A DNA stretch of 64,000 nucleotides from Thalassia testudinum (taxonomy: Eukaryota > Streptophyta > Magnoliopsida > Alismatales > Hydrocharitaceae). The stretch lies in NCBI GenBank assembly GCA_037157565.1, contig JAZHRO010000036.1:17596501-17660500 (forward strand), written 5' to 3'. Positions 22,133 through 34,680 of this stretch are shown piece by piece. The position numbers and the translations under genes are program-made. Position 1 is the stretch's first letter; each line of letters opens with the position of its first letter. The notes below the pieces were generated by a model, which made no database searches, was not told the origin of the DNA, and saw only the letters and a list, made by a program, of their open reading frames with translations.

Positions 22133-24827
22133 TGTAACGACCCGATTCCTGAGTCCCTACGAGACACGAGAATCGGACCGACTCGACTAATCCCAAGACC
22201 TAGTTGTCCAACGAGGAAGTAACCAAAAGAGCAGTAAAATAAACCACATTCAGCATGAATATAACTAGCAGTAACAAAATACAGCAGTAAGAAAAGGAAC
22301 TACTACAGTATACACTACCACAATAGTAGAACAACAAATATGTACATAACATGAAGTTTACAATAAAGAAGTACAAGGAGTAATAAGGAAACTACTCACT
22401 ACAGCGGCAGAAAGTACAACAAGAACTGCGGGTAACGCTACTGGACCCTACTCAGCCCAGCGTCCTCTGCAGCCGCTGACCCTGGCTGCTCAACACCTGG
22501 TCCTGAAAAGTAACGAGTGTAACACGTCAGCAAAACGCTAAGTAGAGTGGCAGCTAAAAACTAAAGAAGCAGTAGAGTGTACAGTAGCTATTATATTTTT
22601 ACTTTCTTTAATTACGTCTTTCTATTATTTCACGATTTATCTATTCCTCAGATCCTTCACTTGATCTCGAATGTTCCTCGTGGGAACGATCTTGATTGCA
22701 GTCTTTTCCGAAAAGTAGAAGTAACACGTGGTGCTCTCCTAGCCGGTAGAGTCCCCCGTGGTGGTCCTACCCTCAGTCAACCACCCCAAGGTCGCTGACA
22801 GACATAATGGTGACTACGGCATGCACGATAAGCGCACGGGTACTTACCCCGCACTGCCACGCGGTCAGTCGTTTCCGTTAACGGGTGCGCTCAAAACACA
22901 GCACGGAACCAGTATAGGGCAGAGCCCTCTCAGTAACAGGGGTCCAACCCCTCCACAGTCCGCGCACCCTCGCCTGACTACCCTGGTTTGCCTAATGGGC
23001 CTAACAAGTTGGTGTAGGAGGCTAGCAGAACCCCGGGACCTGTGGGGTAGCTAGTGCTCTCCCTACACTAGTAGTTCTCCTCGGTACTGCGTATGCGAGG
23101 GCCAGCAAGTCGGTGTACAGTGGCCAAACCCACCCCGGTCTCAACCTGAGGGCAGCAAGCTCCCCTCTACACTAAGAGGTAATGTGTGCATTCGTTGGTA
23201 CCACGTACCCAAGAGACAACACACTTCCACGTTTCACTTTCTCAGTTCCGTTCTATTCTCTTTCCAGGAGTTCTACTCCTAATTCCCCGTAGGGTTCGTA
23301 TTCTTTTTGTTTGGCCATTGTAGGTTTTACTGTTCCAGTCTTACGTTCATACAACCCATATTCTTAATCATATTTATTCATTCATAACAGGCAGCTATTA
23401 ATTTACAGGCAGCTATTATTTCCTTTCCACTTTTCCAAGACTGCAATATATATATTGCACTAGTTTTCCAGTCCTAGGATTCATGCCGTACCCCAGGATC
23501 TATCATTCAATCTAGTTTTCCAGTCCTAGGATTCATGCAATACCCTAGGATCTATCAATCAATCTAGTTTCTCAGTCCTAGGGTTCATGCAATACCCTAG
23601 ACTCTATTAATTGTTCTACAATCATAACAAATTATGCTAATTAAATTAAAAGCCACTCTACCAGCTACAACGGGAGTACTGGGGGCATGGTTGGAAATCT
23701 CGTGCGCCTCCGCAACCCCCAAGACTGCAATGGAACAGAGTCCTAACACAAGGATCAAACACAAGGAGTTTCTCATAACGGTATATAATTACTTTAAATG
23801 GGTAGAGGATTTTATTCTAGAAAGAACGCAACTCGAAACGCGAAAAACAGACTCCGAACGGGCCCTAAACGGGTCGAAAATGACAAAACTGCCCAAAATC
23901 AGACGTCTGGAACCTCTTCTAGATGTCTTAAAATGTGTGTCAGAGTGTACCTTCGCTCTGTGTAGTTCTTCAGACGTCCAGAAGCCTGCGGGGGTGTCTG
24001 GCTTAGTTCACAGACGTCCGATGGTCACCCCGGACGTCTGGAAGTCCTTCCCGTCGTCTGGCACTGCGGCCAGACGTCCGATTCACGTGAGATGGCGAGT
24101 CCTCGCGCCCTCCCGAGCAGAACCTGCATGCACCCACCCTGCTCTCAGCATGACGGTTCGCAGACGAAGGCGCGGCGGACGGCCGCATGGCCGTACACGC
24201 GAAAAAGGAAGAAGATAGAAATATCTTACCAGACAGACGTCTGGACAGTCCTCCAGATGTCTTCACCATCGTCTGGTTGTAATCCCATATGTCTTATTAT
24301 GGAAAATTTTCCAGAATTAGAGCCCGACTCGCTCTCCGCCCACGACGTACGGCCGTGCCGCGCTCCGTCCGCCTGCTGCCCGAGCTGCAGCAGCCCCTTC
24401 GCGACACTCCACGCCCGTTGCTCCCCCGCTGGTCGTCTCTAGCTGCCCTGGCAAGCTTGTGCCCTCATGGTCGAGCGTCTTCTTCTTCTCGCAACACCCC
24501 CTCCCGCACACTCGCCGCGGCCGCTGCTGCCGCCGCTCACTTGCTCGCTCACGCTCTCGCACCGGCAGGGAGAAGGAGAAGAGGAAAGATAAGGAGATGA
24601 GGGTGAGGGAGAGGGTGAGGGGCCTTATAAGGCCGTGCGGGGAGAGAGAGAGAAAGGAGCTGCGCCCTGCAGGAGGAGAGAGGGAAAAAGAGAGAAGAGA
24701 GCGGCGGGTGGAGTCTGCGCGTGCATGCGTGCAGACGTAACCCCGTACGCCACAAAAATTTAATACCAGACGTCTGGGCCACTTCCCAAACGTCTTAAAA
24801 ACTCGTCTTGAGGCCACGTTCATAACA
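22133..24827 (-). repeat. 5' LTR of the Tekay-like element
   Basis: This is the partner of 14479-17156 with the same ends. It carries seven intact GACGTC cores (six between about 23905 and 24240, one at 24767) in CAGACGTCTG or CAGACGTCCG contexts. It has about 50 extra bases near 22990-23040 that the other LTR lacks. A minus-strand TATA-like element lies near 24625. Confidence 0.92.
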
Positions 24828-24832
24828 ATCTC

Positions 24833-24983
24833 CCTTTCATATAAGTTGTTGCCCATGAAGCAAAAAAGTCTAGAGAAGGCTTGGAAGTAGTGGTGGTCAC
24901 CTTATTAGTGTTGCTAAGTTGGCAGGGCAACATCATTAGAATTAATACACAGACCAAAAAAACACCAAGTCAACAAAAGTTAT
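24833..24983. other. Short spacer between Tekay-like element and CACTA-1
   Basis: A frame reading AHEAKKSREGLEVVVVTLL is open here but was not recognised. The last three bases before the CACTA terminus are TAT. Confidence 0.4.
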
Positions 24984-25570
24984 CACTACAACATACTTTA
25001 CTTTTGTCATTGGTTTTTCAAAATAACCAACGAAACTCAACGACGCTATTATTATTATCACTATTTCATTTGTCATCGGTTAGAGGGTACATTCGACATC
25101 AAAATAATATTTGACCATCAGACGGATTGAATATTTCATCGTCATTTCAAAATCGACGGTAATTGTATTTGTTGCCGGTTGTCTCAAAAGTGACAGCATA
25201 TGTAAGTCATCTTTTCCCACCTTTACGTGCCCTTTCCTTATTTTCGCCATTGTCTAAGTAAATTTTCGGTTGCTTATATAAGCGACGGCAAAAATATTTT
25301 TTTCATCCCTTTTCTTAAAACGACAGCATAGAGGTGACTGCAAAAACATTTTTATCATCGCTTATTTAAATAGGAAATGACATAGATGTGACACTAAAAA
25401 TATTTTTGCTGTCACTTATCATAATAAACGACGACATAAAAGGGGAATTGTGATTCTCTCGAACCTTATATGCCGTTAGTTATTAGGATAAGCGACGAAA
25501 AAAATATTTTTAGCATCACATATATGCCATCACTTATTCAAATAAGCGATAGCAAATGTATCGGTTTTTT
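24984..25570. repeat. Terminal and subterminal repeats of CACTA-1
   Basis: The terminus is followed by many copies, in both orientations, of a motif close to ATAAGCGACGGCAAAAATAT (for example near 25276, 25375, 25410, 25490 and 25535). In characterised CACTA elements, TNPA-type proteins bind such subterminal repeats during transposition. The motif differs from the one at the CACTA-2 terminus. Confidence 0.82.
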
Positions 25571-25779
25571 ATTTTTCAAATTACAAAATGATGAAAACTA
25601 CCTACTAAACCAACTTAAAAGACTTGCCTTTATAGAAAAACAAGTAATGAAAATGAAGAGAAGTTTATATTTCATAAATATAAAGTCTAGTACAAAAAAA
25701 GTTTGAAAATGAAATATTTACATAAAAAAGGTAACATGAAAAACATAACAAAAGAAAATGGATAAAAATCAAAATGCAG

Positions 25780-27740
25780 CTAACCCATGCCACCAGCTCC
25801 ACCAGCACCACCCATGGAGTTGTCGTCGTCTTGTCTGCAGATACTAGGATCGGTTAAAGATGGATGCTCTGACTGACCCTTCTTCTGAAGAAGGGTTATA
25901 AGCATCTGAAGCTTATCATCCATGGCATTTATTTTATTCTTCATCTCTACTTCTCTCTTGTCCCTCTCCTCTCATCTCTATAGTGTGTCAATCTTTTGAT
26001 GCAGCTAATCGACGACACTAGATGAGACGGTACCTTTCCTCACATACCAGGTGGATAATGTGTATGCCCTCCTTGCACTACGAATGAAAGCACCATGTTC
26101 CGATGACATCACTCTCCTAAATGCCTCCTCTGGATCCAAAGGCTGGTGGATGCTGTCGAAGGTCTCGTCAATGGGGGGATGTATTACTTGTACCATTTGC
26201 TCCTAAATGTGTTAAAAAATATTATTATAATATATATATACAAAGTTATAAATTTTTTTAGTTTAGAAAACTTACGTGTTTCGCCTAGTATGACTCATGA
26301 ATTCATTTACGAGTACCCTCACCTACAGCCTTACTGTGAGTGACTTCATAGATATCCATCCTAGTCATTTTCAACCCATCATGTGTAGTGAATTGAAAAT
26401 ATAAAAATGATACAATTATATTAAAATAACTTAAAAATTAAGAAATATTAAATTGAAAAGTAGTTTCAACATTTACATAATGGCTCTTGACCATCTTGAT
26501 GCTCCTTCGACCCAAACAATGGGTCTATGGTGGAACTTTAGCCCTGTTGGCCTTTTTTTTTTTGCTTGCTCCTGTAGATATATACAAGAATATTTTTTAT
26601 GAATTTAAGATATATGAAATTAATAAAATAATTTTTAATCATTTACTAACCTCCATGTTTGTGTCCAACCAATGCTCGCATGCCTTCTTCTAATTGTCAG
26701 GCATGACATCAAGAGGATAATTGTCCATTGCCTTCTTAGGTGAACTATAGTTCAAAAAGTACTAAATACCAAATATAAATTTTTAGAAATAATATATGAA
26801 ATTATGTATATAATAACTATGTAAATATTTAAAAAATATTACATTTCTCTTGGTCTCCGTCCTCCAATCTCTGCGGATTTTGGCAGCATGCTTAAGAATA
26901 TATTGAGAGGCATTGGGGTCGTCACCCCAATCATAATTTTCCTACATTAATTTTTTTTTTAAAATGTCAATCGTACTTTATATTAATTTTAAGATAAAAT
27001 TATAAAAGCAATAACTTTTATAAATGAAATTACCTCCAACAAATGGAGGAATTGCCTCTTAAGCTCTGCGGGCACCTTCCTTTAGTCGCAGTAGCAAATG
27101 GGCACAATGGACTTAACAATTGTGCTCACTCGACTGATGAAGCCTGGGTAATTCTCCACCTCCCCTGTGGTTCTAAGCCTGATTGTTGTTCTCAAGCTCT
27201 CAGGGATATGCTGGAGGTTTAGATTCTTTGTCTTCCCCCGTCCTCTTCTGATTTTACCTACGTAAACATGAATCATATTCATTATATATTTCTGAAGTTA
27301 TAATCAACTTTAAAATATATAAGTAATTTATGACTTAAAGGTATATGAGTTCTTACCAAAACTTATTCCCACTGCTAAGTGGTCCACATGAACTGGGGAT
27401 GTACTCCCCACCATCTCATCTTCATCCTCCGCCTCCTCCCCCTCTCCCTCTCTCGCCTCCTCTCCCTCCTCCTCATATGATGCTCCATAATCTGGATCAT
27501 CCGCTACTCGCTTTGGCAAGGTCTAAGCAATCTCCTTCCCCTTTCCCTTCCCCTTGCATGTAATAAACGTACCATTTCCTCTGAGCATACAAAATGTGAC
27601 TAGGGGGAAGCCTGGTGCCGAGCGGTGGCTGAACCTACTGTAAGTGGGGTGGCTGAGCCTGAGGAGACGAATCAGGCTGGGTGGATGGTTGTGTCTCAGG
27701 AGGACCTTTATTTTGGGATTTTGTTTAAACAACTTCATCT
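25780..27740 (-). pseudogene. TNPA-like (Ptta/En/Spm family) gene of CACTA-1
   Basis: From right to left: a Pro/Gln-rich segment (27590-27730), an acidic stretch EEEGEEAREGEGEEAEDEDE (about 27410-27470), the family block RRGRGKTKNLNLQHIPESL with IVKSIVPICYC (27085-27275), YDWGDDPNASQYILKHAAKI (26875-26935), ANRAKVPPQTHCLGRRSI (26490-26550), a VQVIHPPIDETFD region (26010-26195), and a coiled C terminus ending with the Gly-rich MGGAGGAGGMG near 25790-25820. Introns separate the blocks. Several stops interrupt them, for example after the MPDN block near 26695 and within the coiled region. TNPA-type proteins bind element ends; this copy is probably inactive. Confidence 0.78.
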
Positions 27741-28379
27741 GTAACAAGTATAAAATGTAATAATTATTACACTTAAAAATCATTAATATATAAATCATTA
27801 ATGAAAAAAGTTTGCCAAACATAAAAAAAATATATAAAAATTTCGGCAAAGTTTTCCCTTAAATTTGGAGGTTTCTTTATAAACCTGCATATTAAAATTA
27901 AAGTGGGCACACCCCACATAAAAAAAAGTGTAAAGACAAATCATAAGTGGGTACACCTCACATCCATCCAAATAAAACATGCAACACAAGTGGGTACACC
28001 CACAACTATTCAATGAAATAAAAAATAATATGTGGGCACACTCCACATCTAGCAAAAACCTATAATTTCATCTAATTAAATTTAAGACATTGAAATTATA
28101 CCTCTAAGTACAACAGCCTTTGAGTATGCTCGTCATCGATAACCTGTAATTTGAAGAATAAAAGTAATTAAAATGCTAGTAGAGTAAGAGTAACATATTT
28201 TGAACATGTGTGTGTGATTGGTTTATGTTTTGGCATTTATAATGTATAGAAAATGACAGTTGTAGTTTAGGTTTCTTAAATTTGAATACGAATTTGATAT
28301 AAACAGAAATGAAACAAAATAAAGAAATTGTTACTAACCTTAAATGTTTACATCTACTGCATTTGAATCCATATAACCT
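27741..28379. other. Intergenic/intronic spacer between the CACTA-1 genes
   Basis: AT-rich non-coding sequence. It includes the GTGGGYACAC repeats listed separately; otherwise nothing is recognised. Confidence 0.5.
27898..28050. repeat. Four dispersed copies of a 17-base imperfect palindrome
   Basis: GTGGGCACACCCCACAT and close variants occur near 27903, 27946, 27990 and 28034, spaced about 43-44 bases apart. Each copy is itself close to an inverted repeat (GTGGG...CCCAC). The regular spacing suggests an old tandem array of about 44 bases whose intervening sequence has diverged. Confidence 0.65.
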
Positions 28380-31095
28380 TCTTCCGTTAATTCTTGGTAT
28401 GCTTCAAACTATACATCAAAATGATTGCGTGGTACTGTTCTTATTAGTATAACCCATCCCCTTTGTCAATTATCGGGGACATAGAAAACTTTTGCCGCTT
28501 GGCATGCCAATATGAATGGTTCATCAGACTGAAGAATTTGACGAATAGGGTTTAAACTCAAGAAATTATGTTTCTTGTCAATTTTAAAACTAGTGCCCTC
28601 TTTAAAAACATCAAACTAATGATATTTAAATAGGACAACTCTACGATCAAATCTGAAGTTGATCTCAATAATTTCTTTGATTTCACCATAGTATCCATTT
28701 GGACCAGTGGAAAGATCTGAATCAACAACTCCGACCTATTGTGTAACCTTTTTATTATTAATTTCTTTTATTCTGAATCTAAACTCATTTATTATATACC
28801 CAGAGTGGTAATGTGCATAATGTAATGGTGAATCAACAATTACATCAAAATCTGGTACCCATCGTGGGTCCTTATCCTCTTTCAATTGACTAACTCGGTC
28901 TTTAAACCAATCTATGAAGCCAAATTTGGTTGTCCTTGAAAGAGGTAATCATTCGAATTCCTTGTAAAATGAATCAATTTCAGGAATTTATTTTAAAATA
29001 TATAGATGTGCACAACGTCTATCATTTTCTGAAATACCCTTGTACTATGTATGAAGAATCAACCTTCCTCCTGATATCAAAAATTGACAAACATTATTCA
29101 TTACTGTCATTGCATTCCCCCTCATAATTTCTTTGAAGTTTATTAAAGCAGTTGTCTATTTCATTTATGTACATGGAGGTAAAATTTATGCACTCCTCCA
29201 CAAGATAGCCTTCTACAATTGATCCTTCCGACTTTGCCTTGTTCAAAACATAATCTTTAAGATTTTTTAAAAACCTCTCTACAGGATACATCCATCTAAA
29301 TTGTATAGGTCCACCGATTCTCGCTTCATTTGCAAGATGCAGTGTAAGATGAACCATTACATCGAAGAAGGCTGGAGGAAGAATCTATTCCATCTTATAG
29401 ATAGTAATGGCTATTTGTTTATCCTAGTGATCCAACGTATCATTTTGTAGCATCTTTGAACAAACAGCTTTGAAAAACCTGCTCATCTTTGTGAGTGAAT
29501 CAACAACTGGCTCTAGCTAAGAGGTGCCTACAGATCTTACTTGGCCACAAACATAAGATCAAGTGTGATATCGATTGTAATAAAAATATGGCACAAAAAA
29601 AAAAATCCCACAATATGTACAAAGATATATAGTGGAAACCCCTACAGGTAAAAATCACTACCTAAGCTCCCAGCTTAGGATTTTCCCGACTGAGCAATGG
29701 TAGTCAATCCACTAATGTACCACTTGAATGAGGGTGACACAACCTCTTACAATGATCCCTTCTCTTACTAACCTGAAGAGAAGCACAACAATAACAACAA
29801 TAGTGGATTTCTCCCAACAGCTTGGGATCTGTAATCAAAGCAACAAGTAAAATAAAATAATATAATCTTATGAAACCTCAAGGAAAGTCAAATCGGATTT
29901 TTGCAGAGGTTCGAATCGACGTGCTTTGGAAAGCATGAAAACAGAAGCGTAGAAGCACTTTGAGAGAAAGCATGAGAGCTCTTTTTCTATATGGATTTCT
30001 CTTTGAAATTGTGTTTTGAAATGAGGGGTGTGGAGCCCTACTTATAGGTGAAAACTGATCGATCAAATATTTAATTGATTGATCAATTGTGGGAAAATCA
30101 GATTTGACTGTTAGGCTAATTTGATCGATCAATATTCTTATTTTGATGGATCAATTGATTTGATTGATCAATTCTAATATTTTGGTTGATCAACATTGTC
30201 TAGATGTTAATTTTATGATTTATAAAGGTTTGCCTTTAATCCTAAGGTTTCTTACAGTAATTCTAGACTCAAGAAATATAAAAGAATTACATTGACTAAA
30301 GATAATCTTCACTTTGATCCACATGGAGGATAATTAACTTAATTTGTGTAAGCGTGATCCTGAAAGATTAGTTCATAATAAAACATAATTTTGTTTCATC
30401 AAAACAGAGATACTTACACTGGCAGTATCCCCCATATCGCTAGTGGAAACAATACTTGCATATAAACGTGGGAGTCATGACTTTTCAATCTAGATATCTT
30501 TTTCTACACTTCATTCACACAATGAGAAAGCTGCAAGGAAAACCCATATGGGACTCGAATTTCCTTTAAGAAGGAGAACAGTATACTCTTCTGGTCCTAA
30601 TTCAAGCAGCAAATAGAAGGTGGGAAGTAGCCATCATCCTCATCAATATGCCGCTCTAGACGTATCCCCAAACTCTTCATGTCTTTTCTTGTTTTCACCG
30701 TATCCTTTGGATCATTGGTCAGATTTAATACGTTTAAGATGTCATCCATCACATTCTTTTAAATGTGCATAATATCTAAATTATGACATATTGTAAGATC
30801 TTTCCAGTATGGTAGCTTAATAAAGAAAATGCTTTTCTTTCGAAATCCAGAATTCCTCGAGGCCGTCTGGCCTTGTTTAAATGGTCTACCCAACTGTATC
30901 TCACCCATTTCTTGTAATCTCTCCATTATAACTTGACCCAGCAACCTGATAGAATCTGTACTAAGTTTATTTTTTGGATTTTTCTTTGAATACAGATACG
31001 TCCTACCATCAAATTTACTCATGAACTGTTACGTTCGCCATCAATGTTCAATAGGTAGAAATCTGCGATGTCTTAAGTAACAGAATTTCTTACTT
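28380..31095 (-). pseudogene. TNPD/tnp2 transposase of CACTA-1, C-terminal part
   Basis: From right to left: LPIEHRW-like and DSIRLLGQVIMERLQEMG (30890-31060), CHNLDIMHI (30760-30790), HVYMQVLFPLAI (about 30430-30480), then after the solo LTR PVVDSLTKMSRFFKAVCSK (29440-29510), the DUF4218-type block QFRWMYPVERFLKNLKDYV (about 29250-29310), and the DUF4216-type block VVLFKYH to FILACQAAKVFYVPDN (about 28460-28650). The order tnp2, DUF4218, DUF4216 is the standard CACTA transposase layout. Stops and indels occur throughout. The N-terminal part continues at 44203 beyond the Athila-like element. Confidence 0.85.
29512..30418 (-). mobile_element. Solo LTR (copia-type) inside the CACTA-1 transposase
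   Basis: A 907-base insertion is bordered by the perfect 5-base duplication CTGGC (29507-29511 and 30419-30423). Removing it restores the local transposase frame (ILP to VVDS). On the minus strand it starts TGTAAGTATC and soon reads TTTTGATGAAACAAAATTAT, the box also seen near the start of the Sire-like LTRs. A TATA-like CCTATAAGTAGGG lies near 30040-30052. Upstream of it are repeated palindromes of the TTGATCGATCAA / TTGATTGATCAA type (about 30057-30200). The 3' end reads TAGCTAGA rather than ending in CA, presumably by mutation. Confidence 0.75.
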
Positions 31096-31104
31096 TCCAG
31101 TAGT

Positions 31105-33284
31105 TGTTTGCACAGCAAAAATATACCAATAAATATTTCATCTTGTGTTATTTCCTAGCACTGCCATTGCATCTTATGTAGCCGTCATTGCATTTGTAAA
31201 TAGACACCTGCATGCATTTATAAAGAGGGGAGGAGAGTGTGAATAATTGGCCATCTATTAATTAACATCTTCCTCAAGTGCGGCATTGCAATTTCACCAT
31301 TTTCATTATTTTATTTACTTTGAATTTTTCTCTCTCACGCGGCTGCAGGGCATGGGGCATGCACGCCTCTTCGCGCCTCTCCTCCTACCAACAGCATGGC
31401 AGGGTGTGCGCTGCCAGCAACATGGTTGTGGCATGCCCTCTCCTCTTTATAATGTCATGCTCTCTCCCTTGTGCGAGCAGGCACTTTCATACACCTGCAG
31501 ACACCTTCAGATCCACCGTCACCCTGGGCCAACCTCCTCCCCTCTCCCTCTCCATACATAGTCTCGCTTCTCACTGAGAAGAGGCACACCATAGGCAGGA
31601 GAAAACCCATAGTGGTCTCACACCACCACTGTGAGTTCCACCACCGCCCAACTCTTTCGTGAGAAGGTGGGCGTGGTGGATTCCCTTTTTGTTTTTACTA
31701 TCGTTCGTCTTCTCTGCCATTGCTACAGCTTCAAGTTCGCAAGCTCCGAAGCTCTAGCAACACTGCACGCCTGCTCGCAGCTCCACCGGCCACCGCGTGC
31801 GTGCTTGCAGGACATGCACAGCCTTTTTCCACACGCGTAGGCTCTCCACAGCGTGCCCACGCACGCAAAATCGACCGCTACCGGTCGCCTACTCTGCACA
31901 GCACTATAGCTACTGTTCACGCCTCTCAGCGTGACACTGTAGTCACCGGCTCGTTTCTCACTTAGCCGATGGCTTCGCGCTCTCTCTCCTCGCCCGCTAC
32001 CCGTGCCAGCCGGTCACGCGCCCGTCCGTGCCTCACCCACCTATAGCACTGCGTGCTGTGCTCGCCCGCAACCATCCACGCACGAAGAGAGCGCAGGCGC
32101 TCCACAGTGCGCCACGCACGCTCGCTCTCTTGCACCTGCGCACCTGCGCCTTCAGACGTCAGGGTAGCATAGCAGACAACTTATCTACTGCACTCCCCTC
32201 CTCCGCCAACATACACACACACAGTCGTACACTCACACACACACTGGTACACACTCACACACACCCTTATACACTCACACATACACACACACACAGATAT
32301 ATATATATATATCCACTCACATATATATATATATGTATATGTATATAAATACACATATATATACAAATATACATATACATATCTATATATATATATACAT
32401 CTATATATATACATAGATAGTTATAGATATATATATATATGTTTACATATACATCCACCTACCCATATCCATATATACACTTCACCACCCATACTCCTGT
32501 GCACTAGTCCCTCCACCGCGCATCATATCTCGGGAATATCTACATCAGTTGCTGATATTCCCCGATATCCACACAAAGCAAGCGCTTCCACACATATTCC
32601 CACACATCCGCTCACACTTCACGCGGCACTCAGTCTTGTTGGTTGAGTCTTACTAGATGTGGACAAACTTGATACTGTGCTACATTTCATTTCTACTTCC
32701 ACCTCCACCCCTATATATAATATATAACTATATACATATATATATTCCGTATCTACTATATATCTATACATATATTAAGCTGAGTATTTCTTTCTTTTCT
32801 AGCAACCTACCTTGTTTTCATTTATCTTTTATTTCTTGTTATTAAAAAGATAAAAAAAAGAGTAAAAGAGAAAAGATAATTCTTGTCTTGCAGGCACTTG
32901 ATCTTGCGAATAACAAGATCGATTTCTGAGAACCCTAAGTTGGCTACAAGCCAAGAACCATTTGGCTCAAGACCAAGGACTTGATTTTGAGCATGTGCCT
33001 CAAGGACAACATTATCAACAACAAAAATCTTTAAAAAATAGAAAAAAACCAAAAACATAATAAACGCAAGGAAGAGATACGTTTTAGGAAAGGCATAGAA
33101 ACTCCTTGACCTTCAAATTCCCGTCTTCCTAAGATCGACCCTGGGCCTAAAAGCGACCAAGATAAAATCAAGTAGGCTAAGTTAAAAATTTTGTGAAGCT
33201 GGTTAGACTCGATTTAGGTTAACTCACTACAATAACTTCAACGATAATATCACCATATTAATAAAACCTATTCGAGTCTCACCA
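31105..33284 (+). repeat. 5' LTR of the Athila-like element
   Basis: 2180 bases with a TATA box candidate TTTATAAAGAGG near 31217-31228. It contains a GC-rich middle (31740-32150), a CA/TA microsatellite (32205-32460) and an A-rich tail. It is about 80 bases longer than its partner, mostly from the microsatellite. Confidence 0.94.
32205..32460. repeat. CA/TA microsatellite within the 5' LTR
   Basis: (CA)n-rich sequence turns into long (TA)n and TATACA runs. The shorter counterpart in the 3' LTR spans about 43204-43380. Tyr/Ile-rich reading frames over it are artefacts. Confidence 0.85.
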
Positions 33285-33292
33285 CGCTTTTC

Positions 33293-33310
33293 TGGCGCCG
33301 TGGCCGAGGA
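33293..33310 (+). other. Primer-binding site of the Athila-like element (tRNA-Asp)
   Basis: TGGCGCCGTGGCCGAGG starts nine bases after the 5' LTR end. It matches the complement of the plant tRNA-Asp 3' end except for one base (TGG where TTG is expected). The site is diagnostic for Athila/Tat lineages. Confidence 0.85.
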
Positions 33311-34680
33311 GGCACAAATTGAGGTAAGTTTCTTCTCTCATTCCTTTGATTTTCTCTTCTCACACCCTTCTCTTCACGAGTGTTTTGTTTGCTTGTGTGC
33401 AGGAAAATCGGTTGCAAGGAGGAGACAACCAGAGGAGGTTGGAAACGTGGGCAAATCTAAGGTTGGAGCGAGAGTGTGAAGTCGTCGACGCTGCATTGGA
33501 GCTTCGCCCACGTTGCTGAAGAGGTAGGTGTCTTCCTCTTAGTAACTTAGGTTATCCTGTCACCTAAAAAAAGAAAAAAAAAAACCTAAAAACACTTCTT
33601 GGGAATTTCTTGGGACAAGTGGATTAAAAACTAATTGTTGACTGCTTGCTATCACCCACACCGCCCCTTGATTTCCCACAAAACTTCGCATAACAAAAAT
33701 CCAAGAATCTTGATTCTTGGATCCTTCCTTATGTGAAGCTTTCCTTGAGGCAAGTTAAAATAGATTGATTGCCATCCTTCCTTGCCTCATTTATTCACAT
33801 TTCGGGATCACATTTTGGTGGGGAGACTTGGAATTGAGTTGATTCCAACCCCACCACAAACATTCAAGTGCCTTAGATTTGATCCCGAATATTTCAACCC
33901 CAACATTTTAATTTTCTTTACATCATCTTGTGGTTGACCCTTGCGTGGAACATCATTTTGATGATTAGGAGCACTTGAATTGAAGTGTTTTGACTCCCTT
34001 TCACATTGACCTAATATAGACTAATGCATCCACACATAGAAATTTCCATCTAGGGAAGCTCATTGTATTTTTAGCATGCATTAACTAATTCACATTGAAG
34101 GGTTTGTTGGGCATAAAAGAACTTGTGTTTTCTTAAAACCCGAAGATTGGTTGAATTGGTAACTAAGTGGAATCTTAAAATTCATACTACTTAAGGCTGA
34201 AATTCTAAAAGCCAATTCACCATCTAAAACTCTAATTCAGGGAGATTTTCCTGTTGCATGCTTGATTTACACACTCTTAAAATCAACGCACTTGGGCATT
34301 ACCCATATAAAACGCCCTTCACATTCCTGGAGCACTTGATCCTAAGCCTCTAAATTAAAACTGGTAGCAACTTGACCACTATTAAGGATTTGAGGTCTAA
34401 CTACTTACTGTAGTGCCTACGTGTTGGTGTGGGTTCTCACGTGCTATCGGGTGTCTATGACTGGGGCAAACGGCCTTTCAATCTGGCCCGGTGGTTCCGC
34501 GGTGCTCTCATTTGGTTCCATAGGTTGTGATAGTAGGTAACTTAGATCTTTAGGTCTAAGGGCACATTGTAGAGGTTAGGAAACTGATTGCTTTAATTTG
34601 TCATCAAGTGTACCCATACGGCGTTGTTTCTCTCATCCCCTTTTCCCTTCTTATCTCCCCAATTCTTCCTGCGGTAGTCC
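33311..34680 (+). other. Untranslated leader of the Athila-like element
   Basis: About 1.4 kb between primer site and gag with no coding signal, a normal leader length for this lineage. Confidence 0.6.

Larger units (their letters stand above)
14479..24827 (-). mobile_element. Tekay/Del-like Ty3 chromovirus, full-length structure
   Basis: Two long terminal repeats (14479-17156 and 22133-24827) begin TGTAAC and end ATAACA or GTAACA, and are flanked by the perfect duplication ATCTC (14474-14478 and 24828-24832). The coding order on the minus strand is gag, protease, reverse transcriptase, RNase H, integrase and chromodomain-like C terminus, which is the Ty3 order of the Tekay clade. A primer-binding site for initiator tRNA-Met adjoins the right-hand LTR. 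By eye the first 380 bases of the LTRs differ at about 14 sites, mostly CpG transitions, so insertion was not very recent. Stops and frameshifts in gag and pol make it non-autonomous today. Confidence 0.93.

Noticed and set aside
32028..32458. Tyr/Ile-rich frames on both strands
   Set aside because: These are translations of the CA/TA microsatellite in the Athila-like LTR.
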